64,000 nt of DNA from Acinetobacter ursingii DSM 16037 = CIP 107286 (GCF_000368825.1 NZ_KB849716.1:266461-330460), one strand, 5' to 3'; counted from the first letter of the stretch, positions 38,925 to 49,840 are shown. Notes: generated by a model from the sequence alone, not told the origin. Numbers and translations: made by a program.

Positions 38925-38952
38925 GAAAAAAGCGGGAAAAACCCGCTTTTTC
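38925..38952 (-). terminator. intrinsic terminator of purF
   Basis: Read leftward, AAGCGGG-TTTTT-CCCGCTT is followed by a T run. It lies just after the purF stop codon. Confidence 0.9.
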
Positions 38953-38966
38953 CCACAGAATTTATA

Positions 38967-40505
38967 TTATAACTCTTCTTTGATTCCTGTTAAATCAACG
39001 GAAGCAGCATCAATATTGACATCTATATAACCATCTGTACTTTTGGCTGAATCATTACGCTTACGCTCTAGGTTTTGTAAATAAGCCTGATCGATGCCAC
39101 CCGTCACATAAATACCATCAAAGACCGAACTATCAAACTCAGTCAAATCAGGTACCTTGCTCGTACGAACTGCATTTTTTAAATCTTCCAAATCCTGAAA
39201 GATCAAACGATCAGCACCAATAATGTCCTGAATCTCTTCAACACTGCGTTGTGACGCAATTAACTCAGTTTTTGCTGGCATATCAATACCATAGACATTT
39301 GGATATTTCACCATAGGTGCAGCAGAAGCGAAATAAACTTTCTTGGCACCTGAATCACGCGCCATTTGAATGATTTCATTACACGTGGTACCACGAACAA
39401 TCGAGTCATCCACAAGCAGTACATTTTTGCCTTTAAACTCAAGCTCAACTGGATTGAGTTTTTGACGTACTGATTTTTTACGTTGCTGTTGACCTGGCAT
39501 AATAAAGGTACGACCGATATAACGGTTTTTCATGAAACCCTCGCGGAATTTCACACCCAAAATATTCGCCAGTTCAAGTGCAGAAGTACGGCTGGTATCT
39601 GGAATTGGAATCACGACATCAATATCGTGTTCCTCACCCCATTCACGCAAAATTTTATGCGCCAGTTTTTCACCCATTTTTAAACGGGCTTTATAGACTG
39701 AGATTCCATCGATAATTGCATCTGGACGCGCAAAATACACATATTCAAAAATACATGGACGATGCTTTGGTTCAGCAGCACATTGCTGAGTGAAAAGCTC
39801 ACCTTGGTCATTAATGAAAATTGCTTCACCTGGCTGAATATCGCGCTCAATCTTAAAGCCAAGTGCGGTAATCGCAACTGATTCAGAAGCAATAATATAT
39901 TCAGTGCCCAGTTCCGTTTCACGCGAACCATAAATCAGTGGACGAATACCATTTGGATCACGAAAACCCACCAAACCATGCCCCGTGATCATGGCAACCA
40001 CACCATAAGCACCTTTACAGCGCTCATGCACGCGCTTCACTGCATGAAACACATCTTCTGCGGTTGGATTTAAAGTGCCACTTTTTTGTAGCTCATGGGC
40101 AAATACATTGAGCAGAACTTCAGAATCAGAGTCGGTATTCATGTGGCGCAAATCTGTTTTAAACAGGTCATCATGAATATCAGAAGCATTGGTCAGGTTG
40201 CCGTTATGTGCCAGTGTAATCCCATATGGAGAGTTTACATAAAATGGCTGTGCTTCAGCACTACTTGCCGAACCCGCAGTCGGGTAACGCACATGACCAA
40301 TCCCATAGTTACCAATCAATGCACGCATATGACGAGTATGAAATACATCACGCACCATACCATTGTCTTTACGCAGGAAAAGACGACCATTATGACAAGT
40401 CACGATCCCAGCTGCATCCTGTCCACGATGCTGCAACATCGTTAATGCATCAAACAACATTTGGTTAACGGGTGCTTTACCAGCTATACCAACTACTCCA
40501 CACAT
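38967..40505 (-). CDS. purF: amidophosphoribosyltransferase
   Basis: PurF performs the first committed step of purine synthesis (PRPP and glutamine to phosphoribosylamine). The N-terminal nucleophile Cys follows Met (MCGVVGIAG); the PRPP loop reads [17 protein letters not shown]. At 512 residues it is normal for the family. It lies 24 bases after cvpA, the usual cvpA-purF pair. Confidence 0.98.
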   Translation of the reverse strand: MCGVVGIAGKAPVNQMLFDALTMLQHRGQDAAGIVTCHNGRLFLRKDNGMVRDVFHTRHMRALIGNYGIGHVRYPTAGSASSAEAQPFYVNSPYGITLAHNGNLTNASDIHDDLFKTDLRHMNTDSDSEVLLNVFAHELQKSGTLNPTAEDVFHAVKRVHERCKGAYGVVAMITGHGLVGFRDPNGIRPLIYGSRETELGTEYIIASESVAITALGFKIERDIQPGEAIFINDQGELFTQQCAAEPKHRPCIFEYVYFARPDAIIDGISVYKARLKMGEKLAHKILREWGEEHDIDVVIPIPDTSRTSALELANILGVKFREGFMKNRYIGRTFIMPGQQQRKKSVRQKLNPVELEFKGKNVLLVDDSIVRGTTCNEIIQMARDSGAKKVYFASAAPMVKYPNVYGIDMPAKTELIASQRSVEEIQDIIGADRLIFQDLEDLKNAVRTSKVPDLTEFDSSVFDGIYVTGGIDQAYLQNLERKRNDSAKSTDGYIDVNIDAASVDLTGIKEEL

Positions 40506-40529
40506 AGCAACCTCGCAGACGGGCTAGGA

Positions 40530-41117
40530 TTAATAAAAAGGATTTTGGGTTGAATGACTGGACTGATCTTTGTCTAAATCAGACTCAGCCACCTCATGTG
40601 AAGGGCGATGAAATAAACTCCCTTCCGATGTCACATGTTGTAATGCTTCATTAGCAGCATCTTTCGATAATTCGGTTGCTAACGGCGCATAAGGCAGTAA
40701 GACTTGAACAAATTTGGACTGTTTCCAATGTGGAGAGCTTTCGACCCACGGACCAAGACCTTGCATGGTCACCAGTACAATCAACAAGCCTTTTAATGTC
40801 CCAAAAGCACCACCAGCCAAACGATTTAATGGACCGAGACTCATACTTTTAAGTATCAAATTGAGTATAGCTGTCACAATCCACGTAAGGACAATAATCA
40901 TCAGAACAATAAATGCAAATGCCGCAATCTTTTGGACAACGGGATCATGACTTAACACCCCCATGCTTGGCGCCAAAAAGCTGGCATATTTCGCACCCAT
41001 AATTAGTGCCAATATCCAACCAATCAAGTTCGCAAAGGCTTTTACGAATCCTTGTCGCAAACCGTTTAGCCCTCCAATGAGCAGGAGTATCAGAATAATG
41101 ATATCCAGTGTATTCAT
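40530..41117 (-). CDS. cvpA: CvpA-family membrane protein
   Basis: CvpA has an N-terminal NTLDIIILILLLIGGLNGLRQGFVKAF and four membrane segments in 195 residues. It is needed for colicin V production and envelope homeostasis in E. coli. It begins directly after the pyrD stop codon, with two adjacent ATG codons (41120 and 41117) possible as start. Confidence 0.93.
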   Translation of the reverse strand: MNTLDIIILILLLIGGLNGLRQGFVKAFANLIGWILALIMGAKYASFLAPSMGVLSHDPVVQKIAAFAFIVLMIIVLTWIVTAILNLILKSMSLGPLNRLAGGAFGTLKGLLIVLVTMQGLGPWVESSPHWKQSKFVQVLLPYAPLATELSKDAANEALQHVTSEGSLFHRPSHEVAESDLDKDQSSHSTQNPFY

Positions 41118-41120
41118 CAC

Positions 41121-42125
41121 TTAGTTGAAAGCACTCACGCAATCTTTAATTAGGCTTGGACCTGTATATATGAGGCCACTATAAATTTGTACAAGGCTAG
41201 CACCCGCATCTTTTTTTGCAAGCGCATGTTCACCTTGGGTGATTCCACCCACACCAATCAAAGGAATTTGACCATTCAAACGTTTTGCAAACTGACGTAA
41301 GCATTCTGTACTTTTTTCAAACACAGGTGCACCAGATAAACCACCCGCTTCATTCCCATAAGGCAAACTTTCCACGCCTACACGAGACAAAGTGGTATTG
41401 GTCACAATCAAGCCATCAATTTTAAACTGTAATAATTGATTTGCGATAAATTCGATATCTTCTTCAGTTAAATCAGGTGCAACTTTAAGTACTAACGGAA
41501 CATAGTGATGATACTGTTCTGCTAGTTCTAATTGGCGTTGTTTCAGCGTTTCCAGCAGCTCGGTGAGCGCATCACCACTTTGCAAGCTACGTAGATTTTT
41601 GGTATTTGGCGAAGAAATATTGACCGTAATATACGATGCGTAATGATAAACTTTTTCCAGACAAATCAAATAATCATCGACTGCATTTTCAACTGGCGTA
41701 TCCGCATTCTTACCAATATTAATCCCTAAAATGCCTTTAAATTTTGACGATTTGACATTTTCAATCAACTGATCCACCCCATCATTATTAAACCCCATAC
41801 GGTTAATAATGGCTTTTGCCTCTGGGATACGGAATAATCGTGGCTGTGGATTTCCAGCTTGTGGACGCGGAGTAATGGTGCCTATTTCAATAAAACCAAA
41901 CCCCATAGCTGCCAATGCATCAATATAAGCGCCATTTTTATCCAGACCTGCTGCAAGACCTACAGGATTAGGGAATTCAATACCCATACAAGTCACAGGT
42001 TTTGGTGCAATATGCTGACGCGCTAATCCAATTTTATGGGCGGACTTCAGAAGTGATAAGGTAAGTTCATGGGCACGCTCGGGTGACAAGGAGAACAACA
42101 TTGGGCGAGCAAGCGAATATAACAT
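41121..42125 (-). CDS. pyrD: dihydroorotate dehydrogenase (quinone)
   Basis: Class 2 PyrD oxidises dihydroorotate with the quinone pool. The amphipathic N-terminal membrane-binding helices ([26 protein letters not shown]) are present, as are [13 protein letters not shown], the catalytic Ser in [15 protein letters not shown] and the FMN site [30 protein letters not shown]. The start is ATG 42125; the longer frame needs a TTG at 42134. A pyrimidine gene here feeds into a cvpA-purF purine operon. Confidence 0.97.
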   Translation of the reverse strand: MLYSLARPMLFSLSPERAHELTLSLLKSAHKIGLARQHIAPKPVTCMGIEFPNPVGLAAGLDKNGAYIDALAAMGFGFIEIGTITPRPQAGNPQPRLFRIPEAKAIINRMGFNNDGVDQLIENVKSSKFKGILGINIGKNADTPVENAVDDYLICLEKVYHYASYITVNISSPNTKNLRSLQSGDALTELLETLKQRQLELAEQYHHYVPLVLKVAPDLTEEDIEFIANQLLQFKIDGLIVTNTTLSRVGVESLPYGNEAGGLSGAPVFEKSTECLRQFAKRLNGQIPLIGVGGITQGEHALAKKDAGASLVQIYSGLIYTGPSLIKDCVSAFN

Positions 42126-42216
42126 ATCAATCAAAGTCTACTGCTTTTTCAGGTAGGCATATTATAGGCATAGCGCAGATAAAACACCATGCTTGCAAGC
42201 CTTTTATTTTGAGACC

Positions 42217-42696
42217 TTATTGTACTGTAGCCGTTAATTTAATCTGATTATTACTCGACACCATCTCCATTTTTTCAATTGACAGGCCCATTTGTGCAAG
42301 CTGCGTTATAAAATTCGCTAAAACCGCATAATTTTGATGTTCTGCGACAATTTGCAATTGATCTCCCATTTGCTGAGATGACACTGTTAAGCCCTGCTGC
42401 TGTGACACTCGCTGAACTTTCTCAGCTAAACTCAATTGACTTTCTGAAGCAGGTTTCATGGTCACTGCATTGCTTTGCATCCAGACCATTAAATCTTTAA
42501 ACTCATTGACTCGCTTTTGTTGCTGATCGGCCAGACTGTGCATTTTCCAAAGTGAAAAACCCACCAATGCAACGACCACCAGTATGCTGGCAAAAATCAC
42601 CATATAACGTTCACGCGCAGACATGCGTTGTAAAGCATCAATAATACGTTCGACTTTTTGATCAAAGCCTTGCTGAATTCGAGTTATCGTGTTCAT
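42217..42696 (-). CDS. gspM: type II secretion system protein M
   Basis: This 159-residue bitopic protein has one membrane helix (YMVIFASILVVVALVGFSLW) after an Arg-rich cytoplasmic tail containing MSARERYM, typical of GspM. The periplasmic ferredoxin-like domain follows. It overlaps the gspL stop codon by one base. GspL and GspM form the inner-membrane platform for the ATPase GspE; no other gsp genes are in the window, in line with dispersed type II loci in Acinetobacter. Confidence 0.9.
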   Translation of the reverse strand: MNTITRIQQGFDQKVERIIDALQRMSARERYMVIFASILVVVALVGFSLWKMHSLADQQQKRVNEFKDLMVWMQSNAVTMKPASESQLSLAEKVQRVSQQQGLTVSSQQMGDQLQIVAEHQNYAVLANFITQLAQMGLSIEKMEMVSSNNQIKLTATVQ

Positions 42697-43835
42697 TATT
42701 GTACTTTTACCATCCCAATTGCGCCTGCACCATCCGCCTGAACATTTCCTAGTTCTGCTTTAAACCCTTGTTGATTAAGCTGCTGCGTTAAATTTTGCAA
42801 ATCATTGGCAGAATTGGCTTTTAATGACATGCTCAAAGATGAAGCGCTATAACTTATTTGCTGCGCTACAATTTGGCGCTGCATCAAAATGGGTCCGACT
42901 CTACTTAATAGATTTAAAGCTGTCGTGTCACCGCTTTGGCTCATTCTCAACTGGCTTTCAAACATACTTTTTATATTTTGCTCAGTCACCCGGCTATTAG
43001 CACCAAACCAATATTTATATTGATCTACGGCCTGTGTCGCTGTCTGGTTCGCCAGCTTTTTTAATTTGTACCAACGTAAAGCATCATAACTTAACTGAAC
43101 AATCAATACTGCGATGAAAACAGCAACACATGCTTTCCAATAACCAGAGACTTTGCTTTCATTTTTGGCTTTAGGTAATACATTGAATGGATGCTGCTTC
43201 GATTTTTGAATTTTTTGAAACTGATAATCAAAAGGTTCACGGGTTTCTGCCGTAGAAACATTTGCAAGCAGATCAAGTTGTTGTGCGGTCAGATTACTAT
43301 AATGATAAAAAGTATCAGCGGCTTGAAATTCAAGATAAACCTCAAGATCATCAATCACCATACCTTTATAACGATTTTCACGTACCAAAATCTGCCCATG
43401 CAAATGGACCAAATTGACTTTATTCTGTTCAGGTTCAGGCACAATCAGAAAATCAGGCAATAAAGCGACCAGTTTGATCGGCAGCAAGTTCAACGCATGC
43501 TGCCATGTTTCAACTAAATTTTGTGCAACGGCCAAGATTGTCAATTGATCTGGCGATTCAAAATGGTGAACCACTCGCATGTGATCAATCGGCATAGTGA
43601 CATATTCTTCCATGAGATATTTAATCCCATCTGCCCCCAATTGCTTCACATGAGCTTTGGTGATCTGTTGTTGCAAAATCTGAATATGACGACTGGAAAA
43701 GAAAACAACGGTCTCTTCTCCTTGATGCGGTTGCAAATCATGAATCAGCTGCTCAAGGCTGGAAGCCTGTAACCAATTTTCACCTGTTGACCAAAACCAA
43801 GCCCCATTGGCTTCAGGCATCCATAAATACAGCAT
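42696..43835 (-). CDS. gspL: type II secretion system protein L
   Basis: This 379-residue GspL has a cytoplasmic actin-like domain (residues about 1-225), one membrane helix (ACVAVFIAVLIVQLSYDALRW) and a periplasmic ferredoxin-like domain ending LTQQLNQQGFKAELGNVQADG. It pairs with the overlapping gspM. The start codon at 43835 is 23 bases after sixA. Confidence 0.92.
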   Translation of the reverse strand: MLYLWMPEANGAWFWSTGENWLQASSLEQLIHDLQPHQGEETVVFFSSRHIQILQQQITKAHVKQLGADGIKYLMEEYVTMPIDHMRVVHHFESPDQLTILAVAQNLVETWQHALNLLPIKLVALLPDFLIVPEPEQNKVNLVHLHGQILVRENRYKGMVIDDLEVYLEFQAADTFYHYSNLTAQQLDLLANVSTAETREPFDYQFQKIQKSKQHPFNVLPKAKNESKVSGYWKACVAVFIAVLIVQLSYDALRWYKLKKLANQTATQAVDQYKYWFGANSRVTEQNIKSMFESQLRMSQSGDTTALNLLSRVGPILMQRQIVAQQISYSASSLSMSLKANSANDLQNLTQQLNQQGFKAELGNVQADGAGAIGMVKVQ

Positions 43836-43858
43836 AAATTATAAGTACCGTGTTTTCA

Positions 43859-44314
43859 TTATAGCGTAGGTATAAAACTATGTTCTTGTGTTGACAATCC
43901 ATTGGCAATCACACTTTGGCGATAAATACGTGCTTCAGCCAAAGCAAAGGGATTAAAGTTCTCATGTGTAAGCTGTTCAGCAATATGCCCCACAACATTC
44001 ATATGACACACCACAACAACAGATTCAAATGGAAGTTGGGATAGCCAGTCTATCGCATCTTCTGCATCATCATCTGGTTTGATCTTATCACAAAGTAAAA
44101 CAGGAACTTCAGGAAAATATGCCTGAATATGACCAAGCGTTTCTTGCGCACGCAGTAAAGGGCTCACGACAAAAACTTCGGGGCTTACAATCCCGTTAAG
44201 ATATTGTGCCGTTTGTTCAGCCTGAGCATGGCCCAATGCAGTCAATGGTCGCTTGGCATCATTACCATCTACAGGAGGAGCTGCCTCTCCATGACGAACT
44301 AAAGTCAGTTGCAT
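43859..44314 (-). CDS. sixA: SixA-type phosphohistidine phosphatase
   Basis: This 151-residue small histidine phosphatase has the RHG motif at the N terminus (MQLTLVRHGEAAPP), SPLLRAQETL, and the second catalytic His in VVVCHMNVVGHIAE. In E. coli SixA dephosphorylates histidine in ArcB and the nitrogen PTS. The start is ATG 44314; an ATG two codons upstream is also in frame. Confidence 0.92.
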   Translation of the reverse strand: MQLTLVRHGEAAPPVDGNDAKRPLTALGHAQAEQTAQYLNGIVSPEVFVVSPLLRAQETLGHIQAYFPEVPVLLCDKIKPDDDAEDAIDWLSQLPFESVVVVCHMNVVGHIAEQLTHENFNPFALAEARIYRQSVIANGLSTQEHSFIPTL

Positions 44315-44379
44315 AACCATTCCTTTTTAATCTTTCTTTATGATAACAAGTCTTTATGACAGTTTTTATAAACAGGCTA

Positions 44380-45453
44380 TTACACTTCATGATGCGGCAG
44401 TACAAACTCAACATCACTACGATGCCCATTCTTCATAAGCGCAAGTGCAATATTTAAAGCTGGCGCATTCTCAAAGATCACTTCATACAAAGCATTGGTG
44501 ATTGGCATATATACATCAAGTTCTTGAGCACGCTTACGCACCTGCACAATGGTATTGATGCCTTCCGCCGTTTGTCCAAGTTCTTTAGTCGCCTGTTCCA
44601 GCGTTTTACCAGAACCTAAAGCATAACCAATTTGATAATTACGACTGAGTGGACTGTTACAAGTCGCAAACAGATCACCTACGCCCGACAAACCCAAAAA
44701 TGTCAAAGGATTTGCACCCAATTCTACAGCAAAACGGCTCATTTCTGCCAAAGCACGCGTGATGATCATACTTTTGGTATTTTCACCAATATTATAAGCT
44801 ACCGCCATCCCCATCGCGACCGCATAAATATTTTTCAGTGCCCCCCCCAGTTCTACGCCATGTACATCATCGCTACCAAAAACACGAAATAAAGCACTAT
44901 GTAAAGCATGCTGTACAGCATAACGCACCAGTTCAGAGTGACTGGCAATCACTGTGCCTGAAGGCATACCCGCCATAATTTCTTTGGCAAGATTTGGCCC
45001 AGAAAGCACGCCGTAGGGAACTTCTGGTAATTCTTCCCGAATAATATCGCTCATAAAGCTGAACGTATCGGCTTCAATTCCCTTGGTCAGCGAAACAACC
45101 GCCTGTGAAGTAATAAAGGGTGAAATTTGTTTAAGCACATTACGGAAAGAATGGCTTGGTATCGCAACCAAAATAATATCACGATCACAAACAGCCTCTT
45201 CGATATCACAGACTGCACGTAAACCCGTTTCCAAATTAAAATCTGGTAAATAACGCTTATTGATATGACTGCGATTAATATCATCTGCGGCATCCTGATC
45301 ACGAATCCAGATCATAGTATCGCAACCATTGCGTACAGCGAGATTTGCCATTGCAGTACCAAAACTACCACCACCTAATACGGTAATTCTGAGCGCTGTT
45401 TTTTTATCCACTTCAGCTGGCTTAACCAAGTCTGAAAAATTTAATTCCGTCAT
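44380..45453 (-). CDS. gpsA: glycerol-3-phosphate dehydrogenase [NAD(P)+]
   Basis: GpsA makes sn-glycerol 3-phosphate for phospholipids. 357 residues: Rossmann motif VLGGGSFGTAMANLAVRNG, SGPNLAKEIMAGMPSGTVIAS, and the catalytic Lys in ELGGALKNIYAVAMGMA. The start ATG 45453 (MTELNFSDL) has AGGAAT upstream; the longer frame would overlap the nitroreductase gene. Confidence 0.97.
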   Translation of the reverse strand: MTELNFSDLVKPAEVDKKTALRITVLGGGSFGTAMANLAVRNGCDTMIWIRDQDAADDINRSHINKRYLPDFNLETGLRAVCDIEEAVCDRDIILVAIPSHSFRNVLKQISPFITSQAVVSLTKGIEADTFSFMSDIIREELPEVPYGVLSGPNLAKEIMAGMPSGTVIASHSELVRYAVQHALHSALFRVFGSDDVHGVELGGALKNIYAVAMGMAVAYNIGENTKSMIITRALAEMSRFAVELGANPLTFLGLSGVGDLFATCNSPLSRNYQIGYALGSGKTLEQATKELGQTAEGINTIVQVRKRAQELDVYMPITNALYEVIFENAPALNIALALMKNGHRSDVEFVLPHHEV

Positions 45454-45488
45454 ACGTTTTTTATTCCTACAACACCCATATATTCTTG

Positions 45489-46064
45489 TTAAGACTGCCA
45501 ATTCGTGACGAAATCGCTTATAACCACTTCTGCACGTGGCGCAATTGCTTTTGCAGCAGTACCAATGTAAATAATGCCTGAGATCAAATCACGATCAGCC
45601 AATCCTAAATAATGCTTTAACCACGTCGATTCTACCACTGCGCCCGAACGCCACATGCTCGCAAAGCCCTGTACTTGTAACGACAGCAGAAAATTTTGAA
45701 TCGCAGCACCTGAACTCAAGGTCTGTTCAAACAATGGAACTTTGGGATGATCCTGAAATTGAGTAACCGCAATGACCAACAAAGGTGCGCGAAAAGGATG
45801 TTGCTTAACTCGATCAAGCTGAACTGGATCAGTTTCACCCAAATCCGCCAGTGCCTGAGATAAACTTTCTCCAAAATTCGCACGTTGCTCGGGTTGAATG
45901 ACAATGAATCGAGTGGGTTTGAGGCGATGGTGATCTGGCGCAGTCAGAGCAGCTTCGAACGCTTTTTGTAATTGTTGCGAAGAAGGAGCAGGCTCAACAA
46001 GATGCCCAATTGATTGACGCTGATGAATATTTTGATGAACCGTATTTACGTCTAAATCCGTCAT
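45489..46064 (-). CDS. nitroreductase-family protein (YdjA-like)
   Basis: This FMN-dependent nitroreductase-fold protein of 191 residues resembles E. coli YdjA: HQRQSIGHLVEPAPSSQQLQKAFEAALTAPDHHRLKPTRF at the N terminus, SSGAAIQNFLLSLQVQGFASMWRSG in the middle and GIIYIGTA near the end. The short single-domain size fits YdjA. The physiological substrate is unknown. It lies 35 bases upstream of gpsA; ATG 46070 is an alternative start. Confidence 0.87.
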   Translation of the reverse strand: MTDLDVNTVHQNIHQRQSIGHLVEPAPSSQQLQKAFEAALTAPDHHRLKPTRFIVIQPEQRANFGESLSQALADLGETDPVQLDRVKQHPFRAPLLVIAVTQFQDHPKVPLFEQTLSSGAAIQNFLLSLQVQGFASMWRSGAVVESTWLKHYLGLADRDLISGIIYIGTAAKAIAPRAEVVISDFVTNWQS

Positions 46065-46272
46065 GAACATTGATCTAATAGAGAAAACAAAACTAGATTA
46101 GCATATTCTTTTTTATTTCTGCCATGTCAATCTGGGCATTTATTCAGTTTTCACCAATTTGACATCTATACTGCACAAAACCATCAAAATCTATACAACA
46201 TACTCAAAATAAATAGAAAATTTTATGTTCAACTAAAATGGTTCATTTTTAATATTTCAGAAGGACTGGTTT

Positions 46273-46650
46273 ATGAAAACACAAATGACCGCCAGCATAC
46301 TGACTGTGTCAGCCCTTTTACTGACCGCTTGTGCATCTAATCCGACTTCCACAGCAGCAATTCAAAAAGAAAATAATCAGTTTGAAGTGACAGGTGTTGG
46401 AAAAACAAACTTAATTGCAAAAAACAATGCGGTTGATGCTGCCAATAAAACCTGCAAACGCAGTACAGCCATCGTCGTCGATGAGAAAACCAACTATAAC
46501 GGCGTACTCAAAGGTGTAGTGGATGAAGACACTGGAAAAATGGTTGAAGCAGCAGCCAGTGTTATCGGCTCTATTTCAGGGAAAAATGCGTCTTTAGCTA
46601 AAGATGATGATTACCAAACCACGCTTACCTTTTATTGCAAGGCGAGCTAA
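46273..46650 (+). CDS. predicted lipoprotein
   Basis: This 125-residue protein has a lipobox (LLLTAC, Cys20) and AGAAGGA before the start. The mature domain has two further Cys (NKTCKRS, FYCKAS) and no family I recognise. It is convergent with rhlB across a shared terminator. Confidence 0.8.
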   Translation: MKTQMTASILTVSALLLTACASNPTSTAAIQKENNQFEVTGVGKTNLIAKNNAVDAANKTCKRSTAIVVDEKTNYNGVLKGVVDEDTGKMVEAAASVIGSISGKNASLAKDDDYQTTLTFYCKAS

Positions 46651-46682
46651 CTTTAACGAGCAGCTCGTTTTTCATGTACAAT

Positions 46683-46719
46683 AAAAAATGCGCTCTAAAA
46701 AATATTGAGCGCATTTTTT
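46683..46719. terminator. bidirectional terminator
   Basis: AAAAAATGCGCTC and GAGCGCATTTTTT pair perfectly between the convergent lipoprotein and rhlB genes. Confidence 0.93.
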
Positions 46720-46745
46720 ATAAATAAACATTCAAGCAATATTAA

Positions 46746-47897
46746 CTAGCAATAACCTTCCAACCGAGTTAAAGGTAACTTTTTACCAATGGCTTTTTCA
46801 ATTTCTGGCAAATAAAACGCATCATCTTCAGAAAGAAAACTAATACTGACGCCTTGTGAACCCGCTCGCCCTGTTCGACCGATACGATGCACATAATCAT
46901 CAGACTGCTCAGGTAAAGTAAAGTTCACCACATGCGATACACCATCGACATGAATACCACGTCCTGCAACATCCGTTGCAATCATGATGTTATTTTTACC
47001 CTGCTTAAATTGCTCAAGCATTTTCAAACGTTTGTCCTGCGCAATTTCGCCCGACAACATACCCACCCGATAGCCGTCTTTTTTTAGATGATCATATAAA
47101 CGGCGCACCTGATCTCGACGATTGGCAAAAATCATGACTTTATCGATGGGCTCATCACGTAAAATATCTTGGAGCAAACGATATTTATCTTTTTTCTCCA
47201 CCACATAAACGCGTTGTTCAACGTCATTATTGGTTTTTTGTTCAGGTTCAATTTCAACAGTCACGGGTTCGAATAACCATTGACGTGCCAGATTCAGGAC
47301 ATCATAGCTAAAGGTAGCCGAAAACATTAAAGTCTGACGTTCCTCTTTACGCGGCGAATAACGCACAATACGTTTTACCGAAGGAATAAAACCCATATCC
47401 AGTAAACGGTCTGCTTCATCAATCACCAAAAATTCGATTTGATCAAGCCAGATTTCTTTTTGTTCAATAAAATCTATCAAACGACCAGGCGTCGCGACCA
47501 GAATATCCAAAAAATTCGCATTCAATGGTTTCTTTTGCTTGTCGAAATCCACACCGCCAACCAAGGTGAGTAATTTTAAATCTGTAAATTTGGTCAGTTC
47601 TTTAGCATCACTTTCAATTTGCAATGCCAGTTCACGAGTCGGCGCAAGAATCAAAGCGCGAGGCTCACCACGATAGCGTTGTTCCTGAATCGGATTATTG
47701 AGCAAATCATTGATGATACTGACCAAAAATGCTGCCGTTTTACCCGTTCCTGTCTGCGCGCGACCAATAGCATCGTGCCCTGCCAGTGTATATGTTAAAA
47801 CCTTTTGCTGAATTGGGGTCATTTGCTTAAACCCTAATGCATCAATCGCTTTTTTAAGTTGCGGATGTAGATTCAAGGTTTCAAAACCAGATACCAT
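46746..47897 (-). CDS. rhlB: DEAD-box RNA helicase RhlB
   Basis: This 383-residue helicase has the Q motif ([13 protein letters not shown]), Walker [16 protein letters not shown] ([12 protein letters not shown]), SAT (FSATFS) and motif VI ([12 protein letters not shown]). Its [25 protein letters not shown] segment matches pseudomonad-type RhlB, so that name is preferred over RhlE or SrmB. In E. coli RhlB works in the RNA degradosome. No long C-terminal extension is present. Confidence 0.88.
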   Translation of the reverse strand: MVSGFETLNLHPQLKKAIDALGFKQMTPIQQKVLTYTLAGHDAIGRAQTGTGKTAAFLVSIINDLLNNPIQEQRYRGEPRALILAPTRELALQIESDAKELTKFTDLKLLTLVGGVDFDKQKKPLNANFLDILVATPGRLIDFIEQKEIWLDQIEFLVIDEADRLLDMGFIPSVKRIVRYSPRKEERQTLMFSATFSYDVLNLARQWLFEPVTVEIEPEQKTNNDVEQRVYVVEKKDKYRLLQDILRDEPIDKVMIFANRRDQVRRLYDHLKKDGYRVGMLSGEIAQDKRLKMLEQFKQGKNNIMIATDVAGRGIHVDGVSHVVNFTLPEQSDDYVHRIGRTGRAGSQGVSISFLSEDDAFYLPEIEKAIGKKLPLTRLEGYC

Positions 47898-47949
47898 ATA
47901 CTCGTGCTCTAACTGTTAATCACTCTGATGAGAGCGATAGTATAAAACA

Positions 47950-48001
47950 AAAACGCCCCAATTAAAAAATTGAGGCGTTATTCAACATGACAACATGTTG
48001 A
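47950..48001 (-). terminator. tandem hairpins after the cold-shock gene
   Basis: AACGCCCCAATT pairs with AATTGAGGCGTT at 47952-47979. Nearer the gene, TCAACATG-ACAA-CATGTTGA (47982-48001) forms a second perfect stem that touches the stop codon. The first is the likely terminator of the leftward csp gene. Confidence 0.75.
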
Positions 48002-48214
48002 TTAGTCTAAAGGCTGTACATTCTCAGCCTGAAAACCTTTTTGTCCTTGCACAACGCTAAACTCAACGCGTTGGCCATCACGTAACGAACGATGTCCGTC
48101 ACCCATAATTGCACGAAAATGTACAAATACGTCGTCGCCGCCATTACGTTGAATGAAGCCAAAACCCTTAGTGTCGTTAAACCATTTAACAACGCCTTGT
48201 TCGCGAGCTGTCAT
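48002..48214 (-). CDS. cold-shock protein
   Basis: The 70-residue CspA-family protein carries RNP1 (KGFGFI) and RNP2 (DVFVHF) and binds single-stranded nucleic acid. The segment [20 protein letters not shown] departs slightly from E. coli CspA, which is common in Acinetobacter. The upstream 150 bases may form a cold-responsive leader, but none could be drawn with confidence. Confidence 0.95.
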   Translation of the reverse strand: MTAREQGVVKWFNDTKGFGFIQRNGGDDVFVHFRAIMGDGHRSLRDGQRVEFSVVQGQKGFQAENVQPLD

Positions 48215-48603
48215 AAGTCAATCCTCAGAAGTGAAAATAAAGGACCTTCCGGTGTTGCAAACAGCAGAGCAAACAAGTTTAAAATTCGTTATTATTTCAA
48301 AGCTTGTAATCATTCTGTAAAACTATCAACAATTTCCGGTTACATCCATTTGTTATAGGTTTAGTAAAACAATGATTTGTTATACTGGTTAATCCTAAAA
48401 CGCTTCGAGCTTAACACGGGTTTATGACAATTAATAGAAATTTTTTAGATAATTCCATATTAATTGTTGATTATTTTTTAAACTCTCCCACAAAAATTTT
48501 ACCATTGATAAAATCTATACTGCCTATAGCGCGCGACTTTTTGCACATTCGTGCAAATATTTGATAAAATTATTATTCATAAATGTCGCTAAATATTTTA
48601 CGG
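48215..48603. other. divergent regulatory region of csp and tusA-like genes
   Basis: About 390 bases without a credible gene. An 88-codon frame antisense to csp (48092-48358) is a shadow. The region is AT-rich and holds the two divergent promoters; TTGATA-type elements are seen near 48500 and 48560, and a palindrome is at 48540-48557. Confidence 0.5.
48540..48557. promoter_or_regulatory. perfect palindrome TTTGCAC-N4-GTGCAAA
   Basis: A 7-bp perfect inverted repeat with a 4-base centre lies 47-64 bases before the preferred tusA-like start. It looks like an 18-bp operator for a dimeric regulator; which one is unknown. Confidence 0.45.
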
Positions 48604-48840
48604 ATGAGTGATTCAAACCCCATTCCCGCTACTGAAATTAATGCAATTGGTCAGCCATGCCCAATGCCGCTGCTGCTGCTTAAACGTCATTTAAAAAAGG
48701 CAGATCATCAGGTTTTGCTTTTGAAATCTTCTGACCCTCATAGTGAAATTGATGTATTACGTTATTGCGAACTACATCAGCTTAGTTGCCAGCTCATCAG
48801 AGTATCTGAGCACGAATTTCATTATTTGATTGAATCCTAA
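48604..48840 (+). CDS. TusA-family sulfurtransferase-like protein
   Basis: This protein of about 78 residues has the family motif NAIGQPCPMPLLLLKRHLKK, including the Cys-Pro-x-Pro centre that carries persulfide sulfur. It could act in tRNA thiolation or general sulfur relay. The start is uncertain: ATG 48604 gives the usual length, while ATG 48583 adds seven residues. It lies 133 bases upstream of rpoH. Confidence 0.85.
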   Translation: MSDSNPIPATEINAIGQPCPMPLLLLKRHLKKADHQVLLLKSSDPHSEIDVLRYCELHQLSCQLIRVSEHEFHYLIES

Positions 48841-48973
48841 ATATATCGTTTTGATATTTAGATTAACTCGTGTATAAAATTTTACATTTCTCTACCCAAT
48901 TTTCCTTAATTATGAACTTGCTTCGCATTAAGATGAAATCATTGGTTATACCATCATCCTATAAGGAGAACTC

Positions 48974-49840
48974 ATGAGTGACAGCAGCAATCAATTGATG
49001 CCCCTGTCCTTATCTGCGCCCGGTGTAAATCTCGGTGCTTACATCAGCACTGTTAATCAAATTCCAATTTTGACCGCTGAGCAAGAAAAAGAACTGGCTG
49101 AGCGTTATTATTATGATCAGGATCTGGATGCGGCGAAAATGTTGGTGATGTCGCATTTGCGATTTGTCGTCCACATCGCACGCAGCTATGCGGGTTATGG
49201 TTTACCGCAGGGTGACCTGATTCAAGAAGGCAATCTCGGTCTGATGAAAGCGGTTAAGCGTTTTGACCCGAATATGGGTGTGCGTTTGGTTTCATTTGCC
49301 GTTCACTGGATTAAAGCTGAAATTCACGAATATGTGATTCGTAACTGGCGTATTGTCAAAATTGCCACGACCAAAGCACAACGTAAATTATTTTTTAATT
49401 TGCGTAGTTTGAAAAAGTCGAGCAAAAAGTTAACACTTGAAGAAGCTAAAGCGATTGCCGTTGACTTAAATGTCACACCTGAGCAAGTGCTAGAAATGGA
49501 AGGCCGTTTAACGGCTTATGATGCTGCATTTGAAGCACAAGGTGATGATGACGATGATTCAACTCATGTCGCACCTGCACTATATTTGGAAGACAACCGT
49601 TACGACCCTGCTCGTTTAGTGGAAAATGAAGACTACGAAGAACAAAGTAGCTCTGCTTTATATGAAGCCATGAATCAGCTCGATGATCGTTCACGTAATA
49701 TTTTACAGCGCCGTTGGCTGGACGATGACAAATCGACCTTGCATGAGCTTGCAGCTGAATACAATGTTTCCGCAGAGCGTATTCGTCAGCTTGAAAAAAA
49801 TGCGATGGAAAAAATCAAAGTCGCCATGTCTGCAAGTTAG
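48974..49840 (+). CDS. rpoH: heat-shock sigma factor RpoH
   Basis: Sigma-32 of 288 residues has regions 2 ([24 protein letters not shown]) and 4.2 ([25 protein letters not shown]) and the diagnostic RpoH box [15 protein letters not shown] precedes the start. A terminator follows. The ftsYEX genes common upstream in Enterobacteria are absent here. Confidence 0.98.
   Translation: MSDSSNQLMPLSLSAPGVNLGAYISTVNQIPILTAEQEKELAERYYYDQDLDAAKMLVMSHLRFVVHIARSYAGYGLPQGDLIQEGNLGLMKAVKRFDPNMGVRLVSFAVHWIKAEIHEYVIRNWRIVKIATTKAQRKLFFNLRSLKKSSKKLTLEEAKAIAVDLNVTPEQVLEMEGRLTAYDAAFEAQGDDDDDSTHVAPALYLEDNRYDPARLVENEDYEEQSSSALYEAMNQLDDRSRNILQRRWLDDDKSTLHELAAEYNVSAERIRQLEKNAMEKIKVAMSAS

Noticed and set aside
48092..48358. 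88-codon frame antisense to the cold-shock gene
   Set aside because: It is the reverse reading of a well-conserved csp gene and has no protein-like features.
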